From Streptomyces smyrnaeus (GTDB lineage Bacteria; Actinomycetota; Actinomycetes; Streptomycetales; Streptomycetaceae): a stretch of 64,000 nucleotides of DNA. The first letter of the stretch is position 1; every line of letters begins with the position of its first letter. The notes beneath the pieces were generated by a model, which saw only the letters and a list, made by a program, of their open reading frames with translations, searched no databases and was not told the origin of the DNA. The stretch is from NCBI RefSeq assembly GCF_017676345.1, contig NZ_JAFFZM010000021.1, positions 55,911-119,910 on the forward strand, read 5' to 3'. The position numbers and the translations under genes were made by a program. Positions 32,076 through 40,576 of the stretch are shown piece after piece.

Positions 32076-33050
32076 ATGTCCGTAGAACTGGGCAGCTCCA
32101 AGGTGCTCGCCGAGAACACGTCCCCGACCCCGGGGGCTCCTCCCGGGCCCACTGAGCCAGGCAGCTTGTCACCGGTGCTCGACGAGGTGGCGCCGGAAGA
32201 CCTCGCGGGCGCCGCGCCGGCGGAGCTCGCCGGGGCCGCGGTGGTGCCCGACAGCGACACGCTCGACACCCGCACGCTCTCCCGCTCCCTCTTCCTGCGG
32301 CTCGCCGCGCTCGACAAGGCCGCGGCCGAGTCGCCGGAGACGGCCAACACGGCTGAGCGGATGTATGTACGAGACACCCTCATCGAGCTGAACCTGCCGC
32401 TCGTCCGCTACGCCGCGGCCCGCTTCCGCAGCAGGAACGAGCCGATGGAGGACATCGTCCAGGTCGGCACCATCGGGCTGATCAAGGCGATCGACCGGTT
32501 CGACTGCGAACGCGGTGTGGAGTTCCCGACGTTCGCGATGCCGACCGTGGTCGGGGAGATCAAGCGCTTCTTCCGCGACACCTCGTGGTCGGTGCGGGTG
32601 CCGCGCCGCCTCCAGGAACTGCGGCTGGCGCTGACGAAGGCGAGCGACGAGCTGTCGCAGACCCTGGACCGTTCCCCGACCGTCACCGAACTCGCGGGCT
32701 GCCTCGGCGTCTCCGAGGAGGACGTGGTCGACGGGCTGGCCGTCGGCAACGCCTACACCGCCTCCTCGCTGGACTCACCGGCACTGGAGGAGGACGGTGG
32801 CGAGGGCTCGCTCGCCGACCGGCTCGGCTACGAGGACAGCGCGCTGGAGGGCGTCGAGTACCGCGAGTCCCTGAAACCGCTGCTGGCCAAGCTCCCCCCG
32901 CGGGAGCGCCAGATCATCATGCTGCGCTTCTTCGCGAACATGACGCAGTCGCAGATCGGCGAGGAGGTCGGCATCTCCCAGATGCACGTCTCCCGACTGC
33001 TGACGCGCACGCTCGCACAGTTGCGCGAGGGGTTGATCGCGGAAGACTGA
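32076..33050 (+). CDS. sigN: RNA polymerase sigma factor, SigB/SigF group (SigN-like)
   Basis: 324 residues from the ATG at 32076 (AAGGGGGTGG upstream). The core matches the preceding gene closely: FRSRNEPMEDIVQVGTIGLI, KAIDRFDCERGVEFPTFAMP, DTSWSVRVPRRLQELRLALT and MTQSQIGEEVGISQMHVSRL. A Pro/Ala/Glu-rich N-terminal extension of about 65 residues is its main difference. The tandem order after sigF matches the S. coelicolor sigF-sigN pair as I recall it; SigN there acts in aerial development. The 199-nt gap suggests its own promoter. Confidence 0.82.
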   Translation: MSVELGSSKVLAENTSPTPGAPPGPTEPGSLSPVLDEVAPEDLAGAAPAELAGAAVVPDSDTLDTRTLSRSLFLRLAALDKAAAESPETANTAERMYVRDTLIELNLPLVRYAAARFRSRNEPMEDIVQVGTIGLIKAIDRFDCERGVEFPTFAMPTVVGEIKRFFRDTSWSVRVPRRLQELRLALTKASDELSQTLDRSPTVTELAGCLGVSEEDVVDGLAVGNAYTASSLDSPALEEDGGEGSLADRLGYEDSALEGVEYRESLKPLLAKLPPRERQIIMLRFFANMTQSQIGEEVGISQMHVSRLLTRTLAQLREGLIAED

Positions 33051-33080
33051 CCGGGACGGGGGCGGAGTGCGGCGGGGGAT

Positions 33081-33134
33081 ACCGACAGCAGGACCGACTG
33101 CGGGACCGACAGTCGGACCGACAGCGGGACCGCG
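33081..33134. repeat. Exact 12-bp-period repeat (ACCGAC words)
   Basis: ACCGAC at 33081, 33093, 33105 and 33117 and ACCGCG at 33129, always 12 bases apart, just after the sigN stop. The intervening six bases vary. Confidence 0.65.
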
Positions 33135-33305
33135 ACGAGCGGCGAGAGGCACACCGGGCGGGACGTCTGCTCGGGGAGCCACCGGAACACGGAGAGGGGT
33201 GCGGTCAGGGACAAGGCCAGGGACAGCGGAATGGACCAGGGCTGGGACACCCGGGTTCGCCCACAGAGGGTTCACTTCTGACGAGGCGTCAGTGACACTG
33301 TCGCC

Positions 33306-34169
33306 ATGCGAAGCCAGGAGAGCACCGCACGAAGCCGTCGAGGCAGCCGGTTAGCCGCCTCGGCGGCTCTCGTATGCCTCGGGGCACCGCTGGCCGCGGG
33401 CTGCGGCTCAGGCGGTGACGACGGCTATGTGGCGGTCGGCGCGGCGGACCCGTCGGGGCGGAGCGGCGACGGTGCCGGTCCCGCACGCCCGGACGACAAG
33501 GTACGGATGGTGCCGTTGCCCGGTGACGGCGACGGGAAGGGCGGCGACGCCGCCCGCGAGGCCGACGGCAGCACGAAGGGCGCGCGCGGAGGCGCCGGCG
33601 AGGGACGTACGGGAGGCACGGCGGACGCGGGCGACGGCGCCGGCACCGGCGGCGCCACGGGAGCGTCCGGTTCCGCTTCGTCGGGCTCGGAGGGCTCGGA
33701 CGGCTCGGAGGGTTCGGCCGACCCGGGAGGCTCGGGAGGCGGCTCCAAGGACTCGACCGGTCCGGACGGCTCGTCCGGCTCGACCGGTGCACCGCCCGGC
33801 TCCGGCGACGGCGGCGGCTCCGGCCCTGGCGCACCCGACTCCCCGAGCACGCCGAGCGGCCCGGCCGTACTGACGGCGAGCGAGCCGCAGCGGGCGAAGG
33901 CCGAGGACCGGTGGTGCGAGAAGGTGACCGTCCGCTTCACCAACTCCGGAGGCCGTACGGTCACCGGAGGCAAGGTCACCTTCGGTACGCACATCATCGG
34001 CGCGCTGGGCGTCGACTGGGCCACCCGCGAGAGCACACGTGCGCTCCCCGTACCGATCAGGGCCGGGGAGAAGAAGGAGAAGACCTGGACGGTGTGCGTG
34101 GACGCCTGGCGGGTGCCCCTGGGGATGCACGTCGAGACCCGTGAGGTACGGCTGTCCGGCTGGAGGTAA
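33306..34169 (+). CDS. Lipoprotein with Gly/Ser-rich linker
   Basis: 287 residues. The lipobox LAAG-C gives acylation at Cys32 after the signal RLAASAALVCLGAPLAAGCG. Residues 35-190 are a Gly/Ser/Asp linker with SGSEGSDGSEGS-like repeats. The last 95 residues form a compact domain: DRWCEKVTVRFTNSGGRTVT, GGKVTFGTHIIGALGVDWAT, WTVCVDAWRVPLGMHVETRE. Its beta-rich look and two Cys suggest a carbohydrate-binding-like or Ig-like surface domain, which is inference. It starts with no strong ribosome site. Confidence 0.78.
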   Translation: MRSQESTARSRRGSRLAASAALVCLGAPLAAGCGSGGDDGYVAVGAADPSGRSGDGAGPARPDDKVRMVPLPGDGDGKGGDAAREADGSTKGARGGAGEGRTGGTADAGDGAGTGGATGASGSASSGSEGSDGSEGSADPGGSGGGSKDSTGPDGSSGSTGAPPGSGDGGGSGPGAPDSPSTPSGPAVLTASEPQRAKAEDRWCEKVTVRFTNSGGRTVTGGKVTFGTHIIGALGVDWATRESTRALPVPIRAGEKKEKTWTVCVDAWRVPLGMHVETREVRLSGWR

Positions 34170-34243
34170 CCGGGACCCGTCCCAGGTCAGGGCCCCCTTC
34201 CGGGACCGTTCAAGGGCGCCGGTCGGTCCCATGGGCGGCAGAT

Positions 34244-34268
34244 CGGGGCCCGAGCAGGTCGGGCCCCG
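34244..34268. terminator. Bidirectional hairpin terminator
   Basis: CGGGGCCCGA pairs perfectly with TCGGGCCCCG around loop GCAGG. It lies between the convergent lipoprotein gene and the small membrane protein gene. Confidence 0.8.
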
Positions 34269-34275
34269 GTCGCCG

Positions 34276-34500
34276 TCAGGAGAAGGCGAGCCAGGCGACA
34301 CCGGCCAGGACGACGAGCACGACGACGACTCCGACGATCACGCCGATCCGCGGTCCGGCCGAGGCCGGGGCGGGCGCCTGCCTGCTGCCGGGCCGGGTGG
34401 TGCCCTCGTCGACAAAGGCGCGGAACATCTGGGTGCTGCCTGCCGGGTCGGGGTGTCCCTGTCCGTCCGGACCCTGCGGCGCCTGCGGGTTGTGAGCCAT
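34276..34500 (-). CDS. Small tail-anchored-type membrane protein
   Basis: 74 residues from the ATG at 34500. A hydrophilic Pro/Gln-rich start (MAHNPQAPQGPDGQGHPDPA) is followed by MFRAFVDEGTTRPG and a C-terminal helix IGVIVGVVVVLVVLAGVAWL. One membrane span at the very end. Streptomyces homologues are common and uncharacterised. Confidence 0.75.
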   Translation of the reverse strand: MAHNPQAPQGPDGQGHPDPAGSTQMFRAFVDEGTTRPGSRQAPAPASAGPRIGVIVGVVVVLVVLAGVAWLAFS

Positions 34501-34643
34501 GTCCCAGGACCCTAGCGAACCGTCCCCCGGATGGCACAGCCGCGCCCCGGCGGGCGCTGTGCGCTCGCTCACACACGTTCCCGTGCCGCCCCCACGGGTC
34601 CTCACTCTTTGCTCAGAGTTTGCCTGGCTTGCCCGAAATCAAT

Positions 34644-34685
34644 TTGCCTACAGCAACCAACGATCCTTATGGTTGCCCTAAGCAA
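34644..34685. promoter_or_regulatory. Twin MarR operators TTGCC-N4-GCAA
   Basis: TTGCCTACAGCAA (34644-34656) and TTGCCCTAAGCAA (34673-34685), imperfect palindromes 29 bp apart, immediately upstream of the MarR gene. The surrounding AT-rich bases likely hold its promoter, so autoregulation is expected. Confidence 0.72.
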
Positions 34686-34703
34686 CAAGTTCATGGGGTG
34701 CAG

Positions 34704-35183
34704 ATGGCCGAACGCAGTCAGTACGAGGAGCTGGCCCGGCAGATCAGCGCCATCGGCGCCGTCAAACGAGAGATGGCGCGCGGTCTACCCGCGGAGTGTC
34801 CGCCCGCCTCGGCGGCCGTACTGATGCTCCTGGACAAGCACGGGGAGATGCGCACCAGCCGACTGGCCGAGCTGATGGCGATCGACATGTCGGTCACCAG
34901 TCGACACGTCACCCACGTCGCCGACCGCGGCTGGATCGAACGGCGCCCTGACCCGCAGGACGGCCGATCCCGACTGCTGCGGATCAGCCCGAGCGGCGAG
35001 CGGTTCCTGGCGGACCTCTCGACACACACGATCGAGGTGCTCGCCGCCCACCTGCACGACTGGAGCGACGAGGACGTCGCCCAGCTCAACACGCTGCTCA
35101 GCCGGCTCCGTACGAGCTTCGGGGACTGCCGCGCCCGCGGCGGGCTACCCCACGAGACGAAAACGACCGCACCACTGAGTTAG
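34704..35183 (+). CDS. MarR family transcriptional regulator
   Basis: 159 residues. ATG 34704 is used (GGGGTGCAG upstream). The winged helix shows ECPPASAAVLMLLDKHGEMR, LAELMAIDMSVTSRHVTHVA (recognition helix) and DRGWIERRPDPQDGRSRLLR (wing). It is followed after 11 bases by the large MFS gene, so it is probably the local repressor of the MFS-YceI operon acting at 34644-34685. Confidence 0.92.
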   Translation: MAERSQYEELARQISAIGAVKREMARGLPAECPPASAAVLMLLDKHGEMRTSRLAELMAIDMSVTSRHVTHVADRGWIERRPDPQDGRSRLLRISPSGERFLADLSTHTIEVLAAHLHDWSDEDVAQLNTLLSRLRTSFGDCRARGGLPHETKTTAPLS

Positions 35184-35194
35184 AAGGACGCCGA

Positions 35195-37894
35195 ATGGCA
35201 ACAACCCGATCCCAGCCACCGGTTGGGGGGTCCCATGACGCCGCGCAGGGGACCGGCGGCGGGGCCCGGCACGCGGCACACGCCGCGTCGTCAGGCCACT
35301 CCGGTGCCGCCCGCGCCCGGACGGCCCAGGGCCAGGCACAGGCTGCCGGGTCCACGGTGACCCCGGGCGCGGACCCCGCCGCCGCGGCGGCATCCGGGAG
35401 CACGCCCCCGATGACGCACCGGCAGATCATGGAGGCGCTCTCCGGGCTGCTGCTCGGTATGTTCGTCGCCATCCTGTCGTCGACGATCGTCTCCACGGCG
35501 CTCCCCAAGATCATCTCCGATCTCAACGGCAGCCAGAGCTCCTACACCTGGGTCGTCACCGCCTCACTGCTGGCGATGACCGCGACGACCCCGCTGTGGG
35601 GCAAGCTGGCCGACCTCGCCAGCAAGAAGCTGCTGGTGCAGATAGCCCTGGTCGTCTTCGTACTGGCCTCGGCGGGCGCCGGTCTGTCGCAGAACCCGGG
35701 GATGCTCATCTCCTTCCGTGTCGCCCAGGGCATCGGTATGGGCGGACTGTCGGCGCTGGCCCAGATCATCATGGCCGCGATGATCTCCCCGCGGGAGCGC
35801 GGCCGGTACAGCGGCTACCTCGGCGCCACCTTCGCCATCGCCACCGTCGGCGGCCCGCTGCTCGGCGGCGTGATCACCGACACCAGCTGGCTCGGCTGGC
35901 GCTGGTGCTTCTACGTCGGCGTCCCGTTCGCCGTCATCGCGCTGATCGTCCTGCAGAAGACACTGCACCTTCCCGTCGTCAAGCGGCCGGGCGTCAAGGT
36001 GGACTGGGCCGGCGCGTTCTTCATCGCCGCCGCGGCCTGCACCCTGCTGCTGTGGGTCACCTTCGCGGGTGACAAGTACGACTGGGTGTCCTGGCAGACC
36101 TACACGATGGTCGGCGGAGCCGTGGTGCTCGGGCTGATCTTCGTGCTCGTCGAGTCGAAGGCCAAGGAGCCGATCATCCCGCTGCGGCTGTTCCGCAACG
36201 GCACGATCACGCTGGCCTCGGTCGCCTCTCTGTTCGTCGGTATCGCGATGTTCGGCGCGACGGTCTTCCTCAGCCAGTACTTCCAGCTGGCGCGCGGCAA
36301 GTCGCCGACGATGGCCGGGGTGATGACCATCCCGATGATCGCCGGGCTGTTCGTCTCCACCACCGTCTCCGGCCAGATCATCACCCGTACCGGCAAGTGG
36401 AAGAAGTTCCTGATCGCCGGCGGAGTGCTGATGGCGGCGGGCATGGGCCTGCTGGGCACGCTGCGGTACGACACCGAGTACTGGCACATGTCGATCTTCA
36501 TGGCGCTGCTCGGCCTCGGCGTCGGCATGATGATGCAGAACCTGGTGCTCGCCACCCAGAACCAGGTGGCGGCCAACGATCTGGGAGCAGCCAGCTCCAC
36601 CGTCAACTTCTTCCGCTCGCTGGGCGGTGCGGTCGGCGTCTCGGCGCTCGGCGCCGTGCTCTCCAACCGGATCACCCACTACATGGAGGACGGCTTCACC
36701 AAGCTCGGCATCAAGCCCGGCGGCAGCGCCACGGGTGGGGGCGGCAGCTCGCTGCCGGACCTGGACAAGCTGCCCGCGCCCGTCCGTACCGTCGTGGAGA
36801 GCGCCTACGGCCACGGCATCGGTGACATCTACCTGTACGCGGCGCCGGTCGCCCTGCTGGCGCTGGTGTGTGTGCTGTTCATCCGGGAGGTGCCGCTGCG
36901 GACCACCGCCGCGAACCAGGCGAGCGAGACCGCCGCAACCGGCGGGGCGACCGCGAAGGCAACGGCGACCGGGGCGGACCCGGCGACCGAGGTGGGCTCG
37001 GCAACCGAGGCGGTCTCGGCAGCCGAGGCCCCGATGCCGGGGGCAACAACCACGGGGGGCGACACTCAGCAGCTCAGGGAGTACGCAGCCATGGCCACAG
37101 CCCAGTCCCCGGCCCCGACACCGACGAGCGGCCACGGGGTGTACGGCACCGTCCGCAACGCCGACGGCATCGGCGTCGCCCGCGCGGCCGTCACACTGAT
37201 CTCGCTCAGCGGGCGCCAGCTCGGCCGCTCCGTCGCCCACGCGGACGGCTCCTACACGCTGGACGCACCGGGGCCCGGCTCCTACGTCCTGATCGCGGCG
37301 GCCGACGGCCACCAGCCGCAGGCGTCCACGGTCGTGGTCGGCGAGGAACCCCTCAGCCACGATCTGCTGCTCTCCGGCACCAGCGGCCTGGCGGGCCAGG
37401 TGCGCGGGATCGCCGACGGCGCCCCGGTGCACGGCGCGATGGTCGTCGTCACCGACGTCCGGGGCGAGGTGGTGGCCACCGGCATCACCGGCGAGGCGGG
37501 CGAGTACCGGTTCGACGAGCTGGTCACCGGCAGCTTCACGCTGGCCGTGAACGCCAACGGCTACCGGCCCACCGCGGTCCCGGTCGAGGTGCAGGGCCAG
37601 GGCACCACCCGGCTCGACGTCGACCTGGCGGCGGGCGCCCGGGTGACCGGTACCGTACGGGCAGGCGGACACGGCAGGCCGCTGCCGGACGCGCGCGTCA
37701 CACTCGTTGACGCGGCGGGCAACGTCATCGCCACGTCCACCACCGGTGAGGACGGCGCCTACGCCTTCACCGACCTGGACGCCGGCGACTACTCGGTCAT
37801 AGCCAGCGGCTACCCGCCCCAGGCGAACGCGCTGCATGTGACCGGATCCGGAGTGGACGCGTACGACATCGAGTTGCACCACCCGGACGAGTGA
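35195..37894 (+). CDS. MFS transporter (DHA2, 14 TM) fused to three Ig-like carboxypeptidase-regulatory repeats
   Basis: 899 residues. Residues 1-75 are a Gly/Ala-rich lead. Residues 75-570 are an EmrB/QacA-type transporter (LLLGMFVAILSSTIVSTALP, ASLLAMTATTPLWGKLADLA, ISPRERGRYSGYLGATFAIA). A Thr/Ala linker follows to about 645. The C-terminal 250 residues contain three successive regulatory-like beta-sandwich units, each with the GxV...G..V..A.VTL/VVV..DGSY/GEYRF pattern: GVYGTVRNADGIGVARAAVT, SGLAGQVRGIADGAPVHGAM and ARVTGTVRAGGHGRPLPDAR. With 14 helices this tail should be cytoplasmic. It lies between marR and yceI. Confidence 0.92.
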   Translation: MATTRSQPPVGGSHDAAQGTGGGARHAAHAASSGHSGAARARTAQGQAQAAGSTVTPGADPAAAAASGSTPPMTHRQIMEALSGLLLGMFVAILSSTIVSTALPKIISDLNGSQSSYTWVVTASLLAMTATTPLWGKLADLASKKLLVQIALVVFVLASAGAGLSQNPGMLISFRVAQGIGMGGLSALAQIIMAAMISPRERGRYSGYLGATFAIATVGGPLLGGVITDTSWLGWRWCFYVGVPFAVIALIVLQKTLHLPVVKRPGVKVDWAGAFFIAAAACTLLLWVTFAGDKYDWVSWQTYTMVGGAVVLGLIFVLVESKAKEPIIPLRLFRNGTITLASVASLFVGIAMFGATVFLSQYFQLARGKSPTMAGVMTIPMIAGLFVSTTVSGQIITRTGKWKKFLIAGGVLMAAGMGLLGTLRYDTEYWHMSIFMALLGLGVGMMMQNLVLATQNQVAANDLGAASSTVNFFRSLGGAVGVSALGAVLSNRITHYMEDGFTKLGIKPGGSATGGGGSSLPDLDKLPAPVRTVVESAYGHGIGDIYLYAAPVALLALVCVLFIREVPLRTTAANQASETAATGGATAKATATGADPATEVGSATEAVSAAEAPMPGATTTGGDTQQLREYAAMATAQSPAPTPTSGHGVYGTVRNADGIGVARAAVTLISLSGRQLGRSVAHADGSYTLDAPGPGSYVLIAAADGHQPQASTVVVGEEPLSHDLLLSGTSGLAGQVRGIADGAPVHGAMVVVTDVRGEVVATGITGEAGEYRFDELVTGSFTLAVNANGYRPTAVPVEVQGQGTTRLDVDLAAGARVTGTVRAGGHGRPLPDARVTLVDAAGNVIATSTTGEDGAYAFTDLDAGDYSVIASGYPPQANALHVTGSGVDAYDIELHHPDE

Positions 37895-38076
37895 CCCCCC
37901 GGTCCTGACGGCGTGCGAGTCGAGCGGAGCGCGCGCCGTCGGGTCCGGTTCGGGGAAGGGCCCCGGCGGCCCGGAAACGCATTGAGCGAGCGCGGGCAAG
38001 GGACGGCCCGCCGCCGAGGCGCCGGGGCCCGTCGTGGACGAGGCCGGGGCCGTCGTATGTGAGAAGGAGCTGGAAA

Positions 38077-38973
38077 GTGATGACAGGCGGGGCAAGCGGA
38101 GCGGACCCGGGCGGCGTCGCAGGCGCCGGCGGGGCCGGCGGCGGCGGGACCGGCCAGGACGGCGTGCGGGCGCGGGTGCGCACCCGGGACGGCTGGGCGG
38201 TGCAGCACGCCGTGCTGACCGTCACCGATATGACAGGCACCCAGGTGCGGCGCGTCGAGGCCGACGACGAGGGCATCGTGCGCGGCGGGGAGCCGCTGCC
38301 CCCGGGCGCGTACACCGTCATCGCCACGGCCGTCGGCTACGCACCGGCCGCCTCCACGGCGATGGTCACCGCCTCCGGACGCGCGGACCTGGGCACTCTG
38401 GTGCTGGCCCGGCAGGGCGGGGTGGAGCTGCCGCCGCCGGGGCCGTGGACCATCGACCCGATGCACTCCACGATCGCCGCGACCGCGCAGCACCTGGGGA
38501 TGACCAGCGTCCACGGCCGGTTCACCGATTTCGGCGGTCGCATCGAGATCGCCCAGGACCCGGAGAAGTCGTCCGTCGAGGCCGTCATCAAGGCGGAGTC
38601 CATCAGCACCGGCAACTCCATGCGCGACCAGCACCTGCGCTCCAGCGACTTCCTCAACATCGAGTCCTACCCCGACATCACCTACCGGAGCACCGGTGTC
38701 GACGTGGCAGGGCCCGACCGGTGGACGGTGCGCGGTCACCTCGGAATGCACGGCGTGGTGTGCGAGGTCGACCTGGACCTCACCTATCTGGGCAGCGGCC
38801 CCGACCCGTGGGGCGGGCTGCGCGCCTCCTTCCACGCCACGACCGAACTGCGGCGCTCGGACTTCGCGATGAACTACAACCAGGTCGTCGCTGCGGGGAT
38901 CGCGGCCGTCGGTACGACACTCAAGGTGGACCTGGACATCCAGGCGGTCCAAGGGGAGTCGCTGCCGTTCTGA
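38077..38973 (+). CDS. YceI family protein with N-terminal Ig-like regulatory domain
   Basis: 298 residues; AGGAG lies 7 nt before the GTG at 38077 (ATG at 38080 is the alternative). Residues 30-115 form one carboxypeptidase-regulatory-like unit (VRARVRTRDGWAVQHAVLTV, GGEPLPPGAYTVIATAVGYA) of the same type as in the neighbouring MFS protein. Residues 130-298 are a lipocalin-like YceI domain (GPWTIDPMHSTIAATAQHLG, RGHLGMHGVVCEVDLDLTYL, RRSDFAMNYNQVVAAGIAAV). YceI proteins bind polyisoprenoid lipids. There is no signal peptide, so it should be cytoplasmic. Confidence 0.9.
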   Translation: MMTGGASGADPGGVAGAGGAGGGGTGQDGVRARVRTRDGWAVQHAVLTVTDMTGTQVRRVEADDEGIVRGGEPLPPGAYTVIATAVGYAPAASTAMVTASGRADLGTLVLARQGGVELPPPGPWTIDPMHSTIAATAQHLGMTSVHGRFTDFGGRIEIAQDPEKSSVEAVIKAESISTGNSMRDQHLRSSDFLNIESYPDITYRSTGVDVAGPDRWTVRGHLGMHGVVCEVDLDLTYLGSGPDPWGGLRASFHATTELRRSDFAMNYNQVVAAGIAAVGTTLKVDLDIQAVQGESLPF

Positions 38974-38980
38974 CGGCGGC

Positions 38981-39066
38981 TCAGCGGCCCCAGGAGCACT
39001 TCAGCGGTCCCAGGGCCCTAGGAACACTCAAGCGGTCCCCAGGAGCGCTCAGCGGTCCTCGGGGGC
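38981..39066. repeat. Degenerate CAGCGGTCCCAGGAGC repeats
   Basis: About four imperfect copies (starting near 38981, 39001, 39029 and 39049) of an approximately 20-30-bp unit between the YceI gene and the convergent TetR gene. The last copy runs into the TetR stop. Confidence 0.55.
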
Positions 39067-39879
39067 CGGAGGCTGGGGCGGAATCACGGGCGCGGCGCGG
39101 TCCCACGGGGTCGCGCCGCGCCCGTACCGCGCCATGGCCTCGATCCCGGCGATGACGCAGTCCAGCGCGACGCCGAAGTCCCGCTGCTCGACCGGGCGTA
39201 CGGCCTCCGCGCGTACGCCCTCCCCGCCGTCGCCGCACTCCGCGTACTCCGGGCGCACGCCGACGGTGGAGCGCAACGCGTCGACACAGTCCTGCGAGCT
39301 GACACCCGCCTCACTGCAGCGCCGATGCCAACTCGCCTCCACGGCGGCGTGCCCGTACACGAACGAGAACAGCGCCGCCAGCGCACCGTCCGCCTGCTGC
39401 TCGGGCAGCCCGGAGCGCAGCAGTACGCGGCGCACCCCCAGTTGGAAGGACATCGCGCTCGGCCCGACGTTCAAGAAGCTGCCCAGCGTGCCGGACGCCC
39501 ACGGGTGACGGCGCAACAGTCCGCGCAGCGCGTAAGCGGACTGCCGCAACTGCTCGCGCCAATCGACGTCCTCGGCATCCGCGTCCGGCACCTCCAACTC
39601 GCCCTCGACGGCGTCAAGGGCCAGCTCCAACAGATCGTCCTTGCGATCGACGTACCAGTACACCGACATCGCGGTCACCCCGAGATGGGCGGCCAGCCGG
39701 CGCATGGAGAACTTCGCCAGCCCCTCGGTGTCCAGGAGCCGTACGGCAGCTGCCGTGATCTTCTCCCGGTCCAGCCCCTCGGTCTGGCCGCTCCCGGCGG
39801 CTCTACGACGGGTCCCGGTCCTCTCCTCAAGCCACACGCTGGTCCTGCGCATCCGACTCGTGCGGCTGCCGTCACTCAT
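39049..39879 (-). CDS. TetR/AcrR family regulator
   Basis: 276 residues from the ATG at 39879 (AAGGAGCG upstream). The helix-turn-helix is REKITAAAVRLLDTEGLAKF, SMRRLAAHLGVTAMSVYWYV, DRKDDLLELALDAVEG at about 37-90. The ligand domain that follows (LRRHPWASGTLGSFLNVGPS) fits the TetR_C-like group of antibiotic-type regulators. The C-terminus is Pro-rich. No divergent efflux gene is adjacent; its target is unclear. Confidence 0.9.
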   Translation of the reverse strand: MSDGSRTSRMRRTSVWLEERTGTRRRAAGSGQTEGLDREKITAAAVRLLDTEGLAKFSMRRLAAHLGVTAMSVYWYVDRKDDLLELALDAVEGELEVPDADAEDVDWREQLRQSAYALRGLLRRHPWASGTLGSFLNVGPSAMSFQLGVRRVLLRSGLPEQQADGALAALFSFVYGHAAVEASWHRRCSEAGVSSQDCVDALRSTVGVRPEYAECGDGGEGVRAEAVRPVEQRDFGVALDCVIAGIEAMARYGRGATPWDRAAPVIPPQPPAPEDR

Positions 39880-39976
39880 GGCACGCGCTCCTTCGGGGCC
39901 GGCTCCGAAGGCCGGTCGGAGAGACGGAACGGGGTGGCAACGGCCGAGGTGCCTCACAGACCGTTACCCCTCGATG

Positions 39977-40471
39977 CTAATCCGTATCCGACCCGTCCCC
40001 CGCTCTGTCCACGCCGCCCACGCCCTCCCCGGGCTTGAACACATAACCCGCCCCGCGCCGGGTGTGGATCATCCGCTCCCGGCCCACATCGATCTTCCGC
40101 CGCAGATACGAGATGTAGAGCTCCACCAGGTTGGCCTGCCGCCCCACGTCGTAGTTCCACACCCGGTCGAGGATCTGCGCCTTGCTGAGCACTCTGCGCG
40201 GGTTGCGCATCAAAAAGCGCAGCAGCTCGAACTCGGTGCCGGTCAGCCGTATCCGGTCACCGCCCCGCCACACCTCGCCGGTCTCCTCGTCCAGCACCAG
40301 GTCCCCGACGACGAGCAACCCCTCGGGCCGCAGCCGCCGGTCGGAACGATGCACGCACCCGCGCGAGGTGCGCTCACCCCTCGTGCGCGCCCCGTAGACG
40401 CGCCCCGTACTTCCCGTACCCCGCGGCACCGAGGCCGCGCCCGTCCCATTCCTGCTCCTGCTCCCGCTCAT
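39977..40471 (-). CDS. Orphan winged-helix (OmpR/PhoB-type) DNA-binding protein
   Basis: 164 residues from the ATG at 40471 (GAGGGTGGGCGC upstream). Residues 50-150 are a complete OmpR-type effector domain: VVGDLVLDEETGEVWRGGDR, LTGTEFELLRFLMRNPRRVL, SKAQILDRVWNYDVGRQANL, VELYISYLRRKIDVGRERMI and HTRRGAGYVFKPG. There is no receiver domain; only an Arg/Gly-rich 45-residue lead precedes it, and no histidine kinase lies nearby. It faces the gene at 40577 across a 105-bp divergent promoter. Confidence 0.88.
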   Translation of the reverse strand: MSGSRSRNGTGAASVPRGTGSTGRVYGARTRGERTSRGCVHRSDRRLRPEGLLVVGDLVLDEETGEVWRGGDRIRLTGTEFELLRFLMRNPRRVLSKAQILDRVWNYDVGRQANLVELYISYLRRKIDVGRERMIHTRRGAGYVFKPGEGVGGVDRAGDGSDTD

Positions 40472-40576
40472 GCGCCCACCCTCGAACGCCCGGGTGAGAG
40501 GAGGCTTGCCGAGACCTGTGAATCCGCTGAGAAAGACCTGGGCGCCCACGGGTGGGAAAGACCTAGGCTGCCACGG

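Noticed and set aside
33067..33354. 95-codon plus-strand frame through the 12-bp repeat after sigN
   Set aside because: Its content follows directly from the repeat (GPTAGPTVGPTAGP) and it overlaps the lipoprotein start; no support for translation.
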